Assembly (NCBI GenBank): GCA_013398615.1
Contig: VZSR01003807.1
Coordinates: forward strand, 19,296,777-19,360,776
DNA length: 64,000 nt
From: Brachypodius melanocephalos
Lineage: Eukaryota; Chordata; Aves; Passeriformes; Pycnonotidae
Reading direction: 5' to 3'
Shown here: in pieces, positions 10,594-22,963 of the stretch
Numbering within the stretch: the stretch's first letter is position 1
Layout: each line of letters begins with the position of its first letter
Made by a program: the position numbers and the translations under genes
The notes under the pieces: model-generated
The model's input: the letters and a program-made list of their open reading frames with translations, nothing else
Databases searched by the model: none
Told to the model about the DNA's origin: nothing

Positions 10594-12000
10594 CTGAAGA
10601 ATTATTAAAGCAGTAAGGAATTACATCACATCAGTGTTGTCACGATTAGGCCAACAAATATCATTACAGGCATTGTGTTAATGCATTTATACATGCAGAA
10701 TAACTTCTTTCCTTAAAAAGTAGATTTCCCCAAAAATATTCCATGTGTCCACAGACCCCAACTATGAAGAGTCTTTATAGTAAGAATATTTAGAGCAAAA
10801 CAAAGTCATCAGCTACAAAAAGTCTGCAGCACAAACTGCATATGTGTACCCAGGCCCTAAAACAGTGTCCATGCTGCAGGCAATTCACTTCTCCTAATCT
10901 GAAAATAGGTGATAATGCACCCAAATGTGCTCAGAAATATTGAGTTAAGGGAATGTATACTTGGAATGGGATTCAGAATTCAACAGGGGTCAGTTTGCAC
11001 CTCTTAGAGCGATCATCATCAAAAGGCTTTTGAACTTCTGAAATATCGAAAACTACAACAGCTGGATGAGACAAACTCAGCATTCATAAGCACCTCTCCT
11101 TTCCCACTGCCTCTACACATCCTCTCCTTTGAATCCTGTTCTGCAAGGTGAAACAATTTCCTGGGTTGCAACAGTTTTCACCTGGTCCGTGAGGAAAGTC
11201 GTTATCACTTCTGAGAATTTTGTTTAGCATTTGTTTTTCCAAAGACACTACCACTCTCTGCCTATACTGTGGTTTCTGCAAAGATTACGTGCCTATTTCT
11301 CTGCCTGTCCTATCCTAGGCAAGCTCTGTGGCTCCTTCATAGAGACTCTCTGACCCCAACTGAAGCATCAAGGCGGGATATAAGAAATAGAGATCTTCTT
11401 CCCCTCCTATCTTTGTAGCTGATCATAGCACACATTAGCTTTGAATCAACTAAATAAAGCAGATGGGCTGCTACACAACTGTTCTTGGAAAAGGCCTACA
11501 AGAAGAAGCATGTCAAGTATAGCAAAATACTGTTAATGAGCACCTAGAGGGAGAAAGAAACCATTAATTTTCCTGTATTCTCAAGTGTTAAATTTTAATT
11601 GGGGCATTTTTATTACAGGCTGGTACACTGAAAGAATGTTTAGATGTTAAGCCAAATGTGCAGAACGTTGGAACGAATAAGAGCATTATTTACTCTCTGC
11701 CATGAACACGTGTTCCCTCATACCTCAGTGCTCTGAGTGAGAGGTCAGGCCACACAGCCATTTTCTGTCGTTGAACATGGTCATATCACTGCTGGTTTAG
11801 GCAAACAGCTGCACTCCAAACACCAGCTGGCACTCACTCAGCAGTGGCTGCCTCACACTGAGGAAAGAGATTGTAAATCTATTGCTCCCAGGAAAGCAGC
11901 AGATCTTGTTTCCTGGAGTTTTTGGAGGTGCTGGATAGACTTACTGAACAACTGCTGTCTTGCATTGCCTATGTGATATTATCAACTCATTTATCTCAAA

Positions 12001-12297
12001 GGCAGGTGTCAAGAGGATAGTGCCAGACTCTTTTCAGTGGTGTCAGGTCAAGGAGCAACGTCTCTAAACACAAGAAGCTTCACCTCAGTATTGAGGAAGA
12101 ACATTTATGTTGACAGCGGCAGAGCACCAGAACAGGCTGCTCAGGGAGGTCATGGAATCTCCCTCTCCCGAGACATTTAAAACCCACCAGGCATTCCTGT
12201 GTAACCTGTTCTAGGTGACTGTGCTTTGGCAGGGGGCTTGGACTAGATGCTCTTCAGAGGTCCCTTCCAACCCTTACAATTCTGTGATACTGAGATT
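12001..12297 (+). mobile_element. CR1 LINE 3' fragment
   Basis: This is a plus-strand CR1 copy with the blocks GAGCACCAGAACAGGCTGCT, CAGGGAGGTCATGGAATCTC, GCTTGGACTAGATGCTCTTC, AGAGGTCCCTTCCAACCC and the tail AATTCTGTGATACTG. It is a non-coding 3' remnant. Good consensus-like blocks suggest a younger insertion than the L3-like fossil at 15.7 kb. Confidence 0.92.
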
Positions 12298-14458
12298 TTT
12301 ACTACCAAGAGGGAAATCCTACAAGCACATCAAATGTACAAGCATATCAAATCACTGGGAACCACTTTGCCAGAAGCAGCCATCAGTTATATCTTGCCTG
12401 TGTATGAATCAGAACCTCTGGGTTTCTGTCACGGGTTTCTCCAGGAATAGTTGATATCACCACCTCCTACTCAGATCGTAACACTACAGTCACTGAGCTC
12501 TGATTCAATTCTACACCTGACTACAAGTAACTAAAGGACACAGCTGGAAACAAACAGAATAAAATGCTATGAAAAAGACATGGTGCAAACAAAAGGTTAT
12601 AATAAAAACCTCAGAGGAAGCAAGGAGGAGGTCTGAACAAGAAATGTCTGGCTACAAATAGGACAAAAGCACATGACCAGAGAACTACTCAAGTCCCTGG
12701 TGAAAAGAGAAAGAACATGTGTTGAGACAAACCTTCAAAAGAAGCCTGATGAAGTGGCAATAAGTCAAGTGGAAATTGACAGATCTTTCCAAAAGAAGGA
12801 GAATTTTAGCAAAAACACATGCCTTAAGATTTTTTTGCGTAATATTTACTTGTGAGCAAGGAAACATATTTCTTCAGAGTACATTTTCACACCATCACTG
12901 CCTTCCCCTAAAACAGGATCCAGGAAATTTCTTTTATAAAGCCAGCAAACATATATGGGTTACGGTTTAATGCAACAGAATAATAAACATTGAACTTTGA
13001 TATTTCAGAGATAAAGAATAAATAAATCTAAAGTAGTGCCTTGCTCAGTCTGATAGAACAACAGCACTGTAGCAATAAGGAGCATGCCAATCTGTCTGAC
13101 TCTTCAAATAGACAAAAATAAAGATTTTGGGGGTGGAGGGAAAAAGATGCAGGTGAAATAACATGTATCAAAAGAAGCAAGTGTCCACAGAGAGTTAAAA
13201 GTATTAATCACAGACACAGCTCGATCACAACTGACATTTGACAATCAGCAGTCATACCTTTTGATTATTTTAAAAACAACAAATTTAGTCTGCAGACACT
13301 GATGAGGGAAAAAAACCACTCCTTGGAATGGTAGTTTTACAGAAGTAAAATGTAAATTAACAAAATAAAACCAGAGGTATTAATTTTAGAATAGACCCTA
13401 TTTTTTAAAAGATCTATCGGCCAGCAGTTCATCTATTTGGCAAGGCTAATCTAGTAAGATGATGACTTCCATTTACATTATTTTTAAGCTTTGTATTTAA
13501 ATGTTTCACAGTTTCATTTTAAAACAACAAAGAAGTTGTTAACTTCACATAACTACTGAAATGTAGCTACACCCTGCGTGAAATATTGTACCTGCCCAAG
13601 TATGTACAGCAAAATAAAGAAACTAGAAAATTCAAAACTGAGTATTTTTGTGAAAATGAATCTGAAGTGAAAAAATTACACTGGCAAACTTAAAATACTC
13701 TAAATTATTTCTCCTCCTATAAACATCTGTGATGAAATCATTCATTTCTTCCTAGAAACATTTAGAATTGACTTGAAAACTGTCCAACCAAGTTGTTCCT
13801 ATTCCTTGAAAAGAGAATAAGGAAAAAATTAAGAATACTTTAGGAACATCTGTCATTAATCAGATAAAAAACCCAGTAGGAATCTTAATTTAAAGAAGTT
13901 TAAAGAAGTTTAGATTTACAATATTTTTAATATGACTCTCCCAATGAGACATCACTGAGTTTTTCCAGAGCACACTTACTCTTTTCATCTCCCTCCACTA
14001 TCTTGCACCTGTTTGTAAAACATTGTTCCCAGGACAGCACATTTTCAGTCAAGATTCTAATGTGGCCCCTGCCCTCCAAGTATCGTTGAATCAGACTTGA
14101 AAACTGTCCCAGTGAACACAATCCTCACTAAGCATCTGCCCCTACGCCACATAAGATCATCACAGTACTTCACATACAGCTCCTGTGAAGATTAGCCCCT
14201 CTTCCACACATCAGCTGATGGAAACAGCTGATGAAGGACTGTAAGAAACAAGAGCATTTAGATACTGACAACAATACAATCACTTCCTCTGACTAATCAG
14301 TCTAAAGGCTTCCTGAGCTACAGCGTGAATCTGAGTCACAGTGTTTAATGTCTACCAATTGCCCTTTTCTGTATTATAGCTCTACTCCCTTTTTCAACCG
14401 TTACGTTTTTCATCACTACGAATGCTTGTCCCAATGTGAGGAAATTTGCTTCTTGGAA

Positions 14459-14558
14459 GAAAAAAAAAAACCAAAAAAAAACCCAAAAAAACCCCAAAAA
14501 ACAAAACAAAACAAAAACCCCAAAAAACAAAAAAAAAAACCAAAAAAACCCCCAAAAT
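14459..14558 (+). repeat. A/C-rich low-complexity tract
   Basis: About 100 bp on the plus strand consist almost only of A-runs broken by CC to CCCCC, with no G or T between 14461 and 14556. Overlapping open frames made of Lys, Pro, Asn and Gln, or of Phe, Leu and Gly on the other strand, are composition artefacts. Confidence 0.9.
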
Positions 14559-15689
14559 AACTGGCTCTGGCAGCATTGTTCTTTGTTTATTTTCTTTTTC
14601 CTTTTAAACCTGGAACTCATAATTATTTAATTGAAGATGTTCTTATTTTTCATTTTAAGAAATTGCGAGCAGTCAACATCTTTTAATTTTTAAAATTCAG
14701 TATGATGATAAATCAACTTTTTCTTATCTGAAAACTGTGGAGGACATTACAAATTCTCTGCTCTGAAGAGAATTTAGTCTAAGACTAGACCATCAGCATT
14801 CATGCATAATTCTTTTTTCTTCTTATATGTATTGCTTTGCTTTTAGTAACACTCATTTTCATATAGTATTTTTCATGTAGTATCATAAGCTGCTAATAGA
14901 ACAAATTATCTTAAATTTCGCATTACCAACAAATGCTGCTATTACAGAGTCTTCTGATTTTTTAGATTGCCCACAAGAATGCTGAACAACACAGACACTG
15001 CCAAATATATTCAAAGGACATCTCAAGTACATTAGAATCTCTGGACCATGTCAGAACCAAAAGACCTATCCAGCTTGGCAGTCTGCCCCATCCAGCATCC
15101 AAGCTAGCATGCTAACAGTAAGATGAAGGCAAGCATAATACTTCCTCAGGGATTTGCTGAGCTATAGGTAGTTTCTGTACATCTGGTAAACCTCAAAGGA
15201 TTTCCATGAACTCAGTCTCACCTTAATCCAAGTCACATTTCAATATCTACACCATCACTTAATTAGGATTTTCTCATCTCATTTACATGTTGTGGGGAAA
15301 GAGATTCTTCCTTTGCTGGTTTAAGTCTGACTCATACTAAATTCATTTAATACTTCTGGTTCTGAAAATGGAACAAAGAAATATATCTTTCTACCAGATC
15401 TATTCTTCATTTCATTTCTTTACTATTAATTAGCTTTGCACAGGTATCAGGCTTCCAGATCTATAGTTTCCTTGGATGACTAAGGAATGCTACTAAAAAA
15501 CAGTGTTTCATTTGATGCTCCATGCTCCTCAGTTACTGAGAATATCTGACAGTGAGGGGTTAAATAATAACTGTTATAATTCACCTATTGTAGCCTTGAG
15601 TTCTTTTTCACTATTCAATTTATCCATTTTTTTCTGCACCTCTTCAGTTAACAACCTAGTTTGTAACTGTTTCTCCAACTCCTCTCCTG

Positions 15690-16480
15690 TAAATAATGTT
15701 TCCAGTACAGAAACTCTCCTGACAGTCTCTATAGAAAAAACTGATTCAAATCATTAATTTAGTTTTCCAGCTATGACCTTATCTTTCTTGAACACTCTTT
15801 GATCATCTCTCAGCCCACCAATTCTCTGGCAGACTTCCTGAATCTGATGTGTCTGAAAAAAGGTTTATTTCAACTCAGTCACTCAGAATCTTTTTCACAT
15901 CTTTATTGCAATTTAACATTTCATTTGCTGGAACTTATTTCCTTACCTCTTTGTCTCATTTGAAAGAAAAGATACGATCCCCATTTACCAATAACACAAG
16001 ATAATTTTGATACCTATTATCTTTCCTTGGTTTATGCATTAAACATGATGTATGATTTCTGAGACCATTCTAAAATGTAGCTTGCATGTGAGTGTAATTA
16101 CATCATTATTTGACAGTTAATTATTCAGACCAGGATCTGTGCTCTGTTTTCAACTGAACCATTTGTTGCTTTACTAACAGCACAGAGAACATTCACTTTG
16201 CACTACATTTTATTGTGACACCTAGAAAGTCTGCCAAAGGGTTGTAGAAAGTTGATATTATATTCCTAGCCTTCCTTCAGCAAGAACACCTCAGTTCCAC
16301 ACCTCTGCTTATACAACACTAAAGCAATGCTGTCCCAGTTTAGGTGCTGAATTTTAGTTCACAGAGATCTAATCTTATTTCTGCTAACTTTATCATGTTA
16401 TTAAATCTATAGTGCCTCTTGTCTACTAGCCACTCAGTCATTCCTAAACAGCTCTTTGTTTCTGTCATGCCTATAGTGTC
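15690..16480 (-). mobile_element. Ancient CR1 (L3-like) ORF2 fossil
   Basis: On the plus strand the blocks TCATTAATTTAGTTTTCCAG, CTATGACCTTATCTTTCTTG, CTGGCAGACTTCCTGAATCT, GATGTGTCTGAAAAAAG and CATTTCATTTGCTGGAACTT read as diverged antisense copies of the ORF2 region of old amniote CR1/L3 elements that I know from memory. About 450 bp further along, GTTTCTGTCATGCCTATAGT fits the endonuclease-proximal part of the same family. The copy is riddled with stops and indels and is not coding. Its ends are uncertain, and 15030-15690 may belong to it too. Confidence 0.55.
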
Positions 16481-16859
16481 ATGTTTTTCAAAGGCTGGTA
16501 TTAATTATCAAGGTAACCTTACTCAGCTGCTGGGTCTGGCTACCAGGCAATACTTGGATCCATCCAATCCTGGCTTCTGTAACAGACACCTGAAAGGGCT
16601 TCCAGTGTGCTCCAGCCAGGTGACGATGAGACCTACAACTAGAATTTCACAACACATTTCGTTGGGTTTCTGCCAATGAAGAAGAGACAGACAGCCTAAG
16701 AAACTTCATGCTATTTTTGGCGGTAGGCAGGTCTCATATACTGATGAAAAAGGACTTATTTAGACTTCACTTGTGATAGGTCTCCAGGACAGAGAAAAGT
16801 ATTACCCTGAATCCCACCAAATACTTTTTAAATGTTAATAAAATTTCCCTGGGAATTTT

Positions 16860-17122
16860 CAAGTCTAAGCAAACCCTGCTGTCTCAGCCTCTTCTTACAG
16901 GACTGAGTCTCCAAGTCCTTATTTGTCTTCCCAAACATTTCCTGGACTTGTTCCAACATGTCCATGTCTATCTATTACTGAGGAGGCCAGGACAGGATTT
17001 AGCTCTTTAGGGGTGTTCTCATCACCTCCCTGAACCTGCTGGTGTGGTGACTGTCTGACTAACGTAGGCCAGGATACTCTTGGCTTTCCTTGCTTGCAAG
17101 GGCACCTTGCTGGCTCATGTAC
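16860..17122 (-). mobile_element. CR1 LINE fragment, minus orientation
   Basis: The blocks CTGTCTCAGCCTCTTCTTAC, CTGGACTTGTTCCAACATGT, CCATGTCTATCTATTACTGA, ATCACCTCCCTGAACCTGCT and CTTGCTGGCTCATGT are the antisense of the CR1 3' region. The order of blocks matches the minus-strand copy at 59720-60900. This is a non-coding remnant. The segment up to about 17800 is somewhat GC-richer, but I cannot assign it. Confidence 0.85.
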
Positions 17123-20100
17123 CACTTAGTGTACACCCCTACTCTAACTCAGCTTCCTCCCAATGCTCCTGGGTTATGTAGGCACAGCTGGCTCACATCT
17201 CATTGAACAGAGTTTGGAGCCCACTGCGTGCTACCAGGCACTAAATTGTCATCTAGCTTCCCATCTGCAGCCAAAGAAGGGGCCCCTCTCGTGGTGTCAA
17301 AAGTCATCAGTTTGTGGTCTTCACCATCATGGGAGTCTCCATTTCTGGACCAACAGGCACAGACTCTGCCTGCCTCTCTGTTTTCATACAGTTGTGGCTT
17401 TAGGCTGCAGAGTGACAGATAAAACTTAAGTACTCACTTTTGTCACCTCTGATGCTGTGCAGTCTGCTGAATGTCTACTGACATCCTTCTGCAGCCCTTT
17501 ACTTAGTGGACAAATACCAAAACACATCACCCATTCTGCAGGCAAGGCCACACTCTCTCTCTCTCCCTCAACCTCAGCAAGGTCCCAGACAGTTCTTACA
17601 AGTTGAAAGGTCCCAGGTAGTCTCAGAGTTTAAAATCTGCATCTTGATTCGAGAACCTGGCCTGAGCTGAGGGCTCTGCTGTACTGGGGCAGTCATGGCA
17701 GCCAGTGCTGAGGGCTGGGCCCAGACTCTGCCTCACCACCATGGCTGAGCACCTAAAACCACCCTTTCTGCCCCTCCTTCTGTGCGTGTTTCTGGCATGA
17801 ACACACGCAAACATGCATCACGTTAGCTGCCTCTGTTAATGCAACAGTAAAAATGCTGCCATTTAGCACTAATGTATATTATCATCTGCTGAGTTACTTA
17901 AAATTAACACACTTTAACAAAGGTTTTAAGAATTTTAAGTATGCACCATGCTCTCATATGAAATTTAAAATACCCATGTATGAATCCAAGTGGTGTATTT
18001 TTCTACTTAGAGCTTTAGTATTTGAAGCCCATTACTTTGCCAAGTAATTTGAGTGCAATCGATCTCAAGCTGTTTGTAGGATATAAAAAACCCCAACTGT
18101 GTCACTGTATGGCATAGAGTTTTTATGCTCACTTTCTTTTCAAGAAAACAGCACCACTAACCAACACACTTTTCACTGATGATAAACTGGAAGACTTAAT
18201 TCTTTCATAAAAAGAGAAAGCTACTTAGTGTAATTTGTTACACGGATAGACTGGGAGCACCATCCTACAATAATTTGTGGCTAGTAGTGGTAAAGAACCC
18301 CCTTCGTTCAAGTACTCAGTAGTTTATTTTGTACATCATATCAAGACCATGGGCTTCAACCCTGGCACTCTGTGTAAGGCAGTGGTCTGACCCTAAACTA
18401 TTGTCAAGAAAGGTCAGTGTCTCACTCAATTCTAATTTCTGACAGCAGCCTACAGGGAAAAAAAAAAGTTTCTGTCCTGCACAAAAGGTCTTGCAACTTG
18501 ATAATCAGGAATGGAGAAGACAAAAATGTCAGCATTAAAATGATCTAATGGGAGAAGTACCCCATGATTTACATTCTCAAGTTATGCAAGCACATCAGTA
18601 TGAAGATGAACAATGCTGAAAATAAATTTTTCAACAGGTGCTTCAGTAGCTCTCGTAATTCTCCTATCCAATACCACCTTTAATTATCTGTTGCAAATAG
18701 CTCATTTGCAGTAGACAGAAAATTACTGCTGATTAATTAATCTCTTGGTATCTTATGTTTAATCCCTAAAGACAACATTTCCGTGAGTTTTCTTAGTGCA
18801 AGACCTAATCTATCGTTAGAGTTGATTTCACAACTAGAATAGTAGATGGGAGCATATGCCAGAACTCAGCATCCAATTTTACTTCATAAATACATATTTA
18901 TAATAACTATGTACAAGAAATGGTATATTTGGCAAATTTTGCTATATTTCTAATAAACATCTCACTATCTTAATAAATTAGTGGTTTAGTAAGTGAAAGC
19001 ACAACTCCCTTCTGTGCCTCACTAATGATTACAAGAGCTGCTTGAAATGCAATGCTTAAACTTGCATTAAAATGTCAAGGGCTATGCATGTCAGATTGTA
19101 TCTCAACTAATTCATTCCCCCTAAGAACACAGGCAAATGTCAGCTTTACAAACTGTTTAGCAAATACCATTGTGTCATTGACAACTATACCCTACAGCTT
19201 AAGCTAAATAGGGCTTTATTGCTTCAGTTTTGATTAACTTGCTTTTGTCATTTTTCCCTTTCCAATTTCATTTGCCTATTCAAGCCACTGTTTTTTTATG
19301 GCTCCTGAAATTCTCATGCTTGTCATTTTTGGACAAAAAACAATTTGTCAAAGACATCATCTTGCATACTTGTAAACAGACTGCTCATTGTCAGAGCAAT
19401 AGTTATTAATAAATCACAGAATAATAGGAAATTTGATTGCCTTGGAAGTGTATTTATATAATTTCAAGGTTTTATTTTCTTGTTGTAACCATCTTATGTA
19501 AGTGGAAGCATTGCATTGAGCTGTAGTTTCAGCAATAGTTATGCCTACCATAGACCATGAGGAACTCAGACGAGATGCAAGGCCTGGAATACTGTACATA
19601 ACCATGATGGTTCGTGCTCTACTGGCTCTTCTAAGTGTACTTAGAACTGAGATTTCATCTCTTAAGACAGCAAAAAGGTATTTTGTGCTGATGTCAATGG
19701 CAACTCTAGCTGCAAAGCAGTTATGAAAGTTATGTTAGTCTGAGTTCTGATCAAGCAGAGGTGAAATACCTAGGCATTATTGAGTTAAACATGATCATCT
19801 CTCAGCTTAAAGGATGAAATAGCAGTGGTCTGTTAAACACATTCTCCAAAATTACTCAAAAAGCACAACATTAAAATCTAAAGTATACTACTTTTTAAGA
19901 AAGTACTAAAGTGAGATGACATTACAAAAAAGTGTATTTTTTCTTTACTACTTTTCAAAGTAATACACCTCTTCTTGGACAATGATCATAAATGAGACAA
20001 TTTCAAATAAATAACAAAAAAGGAAAGTTATGTTTTCTTGAATATTATAATAAAAAGCATGCTGAACCTCAGATTTAACTAAAAAAAAATAATCTTCTAA

Positions 20101-21129
20101 GTATGCCAAACCAAACAATATTAAAAAAAAACCTCTCACCCAAACAATACCCATCCTCACTTTCCTACCAAGATTTTATGATTTCCCTTATTAATTGTAT
20201 GATTATCTTAAAAACTCATGGCAATTCACACTATATTTTTCCTTTTGAATGAGATATGCTATAGAATTACAAACAAATTACTGCCAGTACAGCATTGTGA
20301 CCACTAAAAAGAAAATCCACAGGAATTTTTAACAGCTGTAAGCAGTTGCAAACGGCTGCCAAAAACAACTGCTGATGTAAAAGAGGGAGAATGAGAGGAT
20401 TTAAGCTGTTCAAACAGTAAACAAATACATCTGCTGCTGAATGTTATCATTAAATAAACTGTGGCAATATGCTTTACATTGGTGCAACGTTCTTGTTTTG
20501 AAACACAGCTCTGAAGAATTTTAGACTGGAGCAATTTTAACAAAAATTCTTGGGGTTTTTTTGTGATGGAAATCCCTGTGTGGAAAAGTTCATTACAATT
20601 ACTGTATAGTGTTGGACTCAATGTTCTAGCAACACCTGTGTCATGTCATTTGCAACATAAACTGATGAATGCTTTTGAAAACCAGATGGGATCTCTGTAA
20701 ATGGTAAGCATTCATTTCCTTTAAAACCATTTATAATGATTTACAAAGAAAGAATAGATAGGACATTCAGTTGTAGAATACAACAAACTTCAATACCTCT
20801 CCAACTGTAAACCTGACCTGTTTAGACTTTGGAGATATTTTACAGCAGCTACTGGAAGAAAAGTCACGGGAGGGAAAAATCCATTCCTAAGCAGCACAGA
20901 ATGAACAGTCCTGGCTAGGAACGTCATCTGAAATCTTCTGTAAATCACAGGAGATTAAAGAATTACGAGCATGAACCGTGCTTTTTGTTCTTTGCTCCCA
21001 TCGTGATTAGTTGTTTGAAAGTTACAAAAATAGTAGTGCTTACTTTAATTGCAAAAAACTACACTTGGCAGGGTTTTGTCAAACTCTCAGATGTCTGGAT
21101 TTTTCAGATTTTAGTTATGATACATGATA

Positions 21130-21240
21130 CAAAATGACTTATATACTCAACTATATACATACTACATATATATACACACTATATATTTTTTATATAAATA
21201 GCGTATATATATATATACACTGTATATATAGTCAACAGTT
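21130..21240. repeat. AT-dinucleotide-rich stretch with palindromes
   Basis: This is a degenerate (TA)n/(TACA)n stretch with runs such as GTATATATATATATACAC. It ends in the perfect 10-bp palindrome CAGTTAACTG at 21235-21244, about 20 bp before an LTR-like segment. It could extrude small hairpins. Confidence 0.8.
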
Positions 21241-21260
21241 AACTGTATGTGACTTATATG

Positions 21261-21600
21261 TGCTGGTTTTGGCTGGGACAGAGTTAACTTTCTTCACAGT
21301 ATCTTGTGTGTGGCTGTGCTTTGCATCTGTGATGAAAACAGTGCTGATAACACAGAGATATTCCAGCTACTGCTGAGCAGCACTTGCACAGCACCAAGAC
21401 CTTTTTAGCTTCTCACCCTGCCTCTCTCAGTGAGGAGCATGGCGGTGCTTAAGGGGTCAGGATGGGGACACAGCTGGGACAGCTGACCCCAACTGACCAC
21501 AGGGACACCCCCCACAACGTGATCAGCAATAAAAGCTGGGAACAAATTCGCCAAGGCCTTTAAACTGTTCTTTTGGATCGGTTCTTCCTTCAGAAGATTC
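21261..21600 (+). mobile_element. Avian LTR-like fragment
   Basis: The segment opens TGCTGGTTTTGGCTGGGACA and GAGTTAACTTTCTTCACAG, and continues with GCTGAGCAGCACTTGCACAG, GGGACAGCTGACCCCAACTG and GCAATAAAAGCTGGG. I recognise this block order from a widespread LTR of bird genomes. AATAAA lies in the expected place for a poly(A) signal. The distal end, after about 21560, is diverged, and no internal retroviral genes follow. It is probably a solo or truncated LTR. Confidence 0.7.
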
Positions 21601-22800
21601 TCCAGCTTCTAAAACAAAGAAAAGCTGTACTGTGGCTACATTGTTATGTCCCTCGGTAGGAAGCTCAAACCACAGAATGCACCTGCTATGGATTTGCTGT
21701 CCTTGGCACTCCTATTATGTCTCACTTGGCTATCAGCTTTATTTTTCTGGTGTGCTCAAAACGCTTCTCTTTGGATTTTTTAGGCCTCCAGCACAGACTT
21801 TTTTTGGTAGGAAAGGGCAGCCGTTCTTGACTCTTCTTTTGCCTTACCGCGATCTTATGTTAATTTGCAAAATTCCTGTTTTCCTTGCTTTTACATGATG
21901 TCTTTCAGTTTCTAATGCCTATTAATACTCAGGTATTTTTTGCTGCTACTTTTTCGGATCCTCGGAGATCTATTCTTTTTTTTTTTGCAAATAGTATGCA
22001 TAAGCTCCTACATATTTTAAAAGAAAACATGTAAAAATATATTTCCACCTCAGAGACTGCCTTATTGTTTTTTACTCTTTTTCAAAATTTTGTTAACATT
22101 GCACAGTGAGAGTATTATTGCCATTTTACACAACAGTCTTTAAATACCAGTATTTTGAGCCATCCTGCCTTCCACCTCTTCTCACATCATTCTGAGTTGC
22201 ATCCCATATTCTTAGTTGTACCATTATATTGCTTCTTGAAAGAACATTCCAAGGGATTTAAAAATCAGCCTTTGTGACAGTTACCCAGCCTATGGGAAGC
22301 TAACAATAGATTACGTTTTCACTATAGTGGGTTTTTTGCCTTCATTTTTTTGCTTCAGTCTCACCACCTTGATAAATAGTACTGCAGTCCTAACTTTTCC
22401 TACTCTTCCTCAGGCATTATATACCCATTTTCTTTGACAGAGTTTGCTGAGACAGTCTGTCTGCTTACCCAGATTGTCTCTCTGCTTTCTTCATTCAAAT
22501 GTTCTTGACTCTATATCTCAATCAAATAATTTGATTTTTGCATAACTTGAATTTTAAGTAATCTGTCCATTGGTCCACAGTGTTTAATTGACTTTCTTTC
22601 TATTGAATTTCTGTGACATTTACCATTTAAACTGAAAATTCCAGGTAAACTATGCTGTTTGGTTTTTCTTTTCTATACAATTCCTTTGTACTGAAAGGAA
22701 AGGTAGGAAAGGATACCTACATTTGGCCCTACTTCAATGAGATTTTAGTAAAGTTACTCCTTCACACAGTCCACCCAGATTTTAACAAATGACCCCTTTA

Positions 22801-22963
22801 AAGAAAAAAAAAAAAAAACGAACCAAAAAAATCCCTCATTTTTGGACAAGAAAGGTATTCTTTTGCTCAGTAATCTCCCATGGTAACAAGTAATCAAAAC
22901 AAAACAAAGAAACAAATAAAAAAAAACAACCAACAACACAAAAAAACCCCACCACCCACAACA
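22801..22963 (+). repeat. A-rich, C-interrupted low-complexity tracts
   Basis: Two tracts (22801-22832 and about 22890-22963) are made of A-runs with isolated C, CC and CCCC, for example AACAACCAACAACAC and AAAAAAACCCCACC. They are similar in kind to those at 2031 and 14459. Confidence 0.8.

Noticed and set aside
14205..14240. Palindrome ATCAGCTGAT with a nearby second CAGCTGATG
   Set aside because: Short, and expected by chance in a window of this size.
14345..14620. Open frames rich in Phe/Leu/Gly or Lys/Pro/Asn
   Set aside because: They are products of the A/C low-complexity tract.
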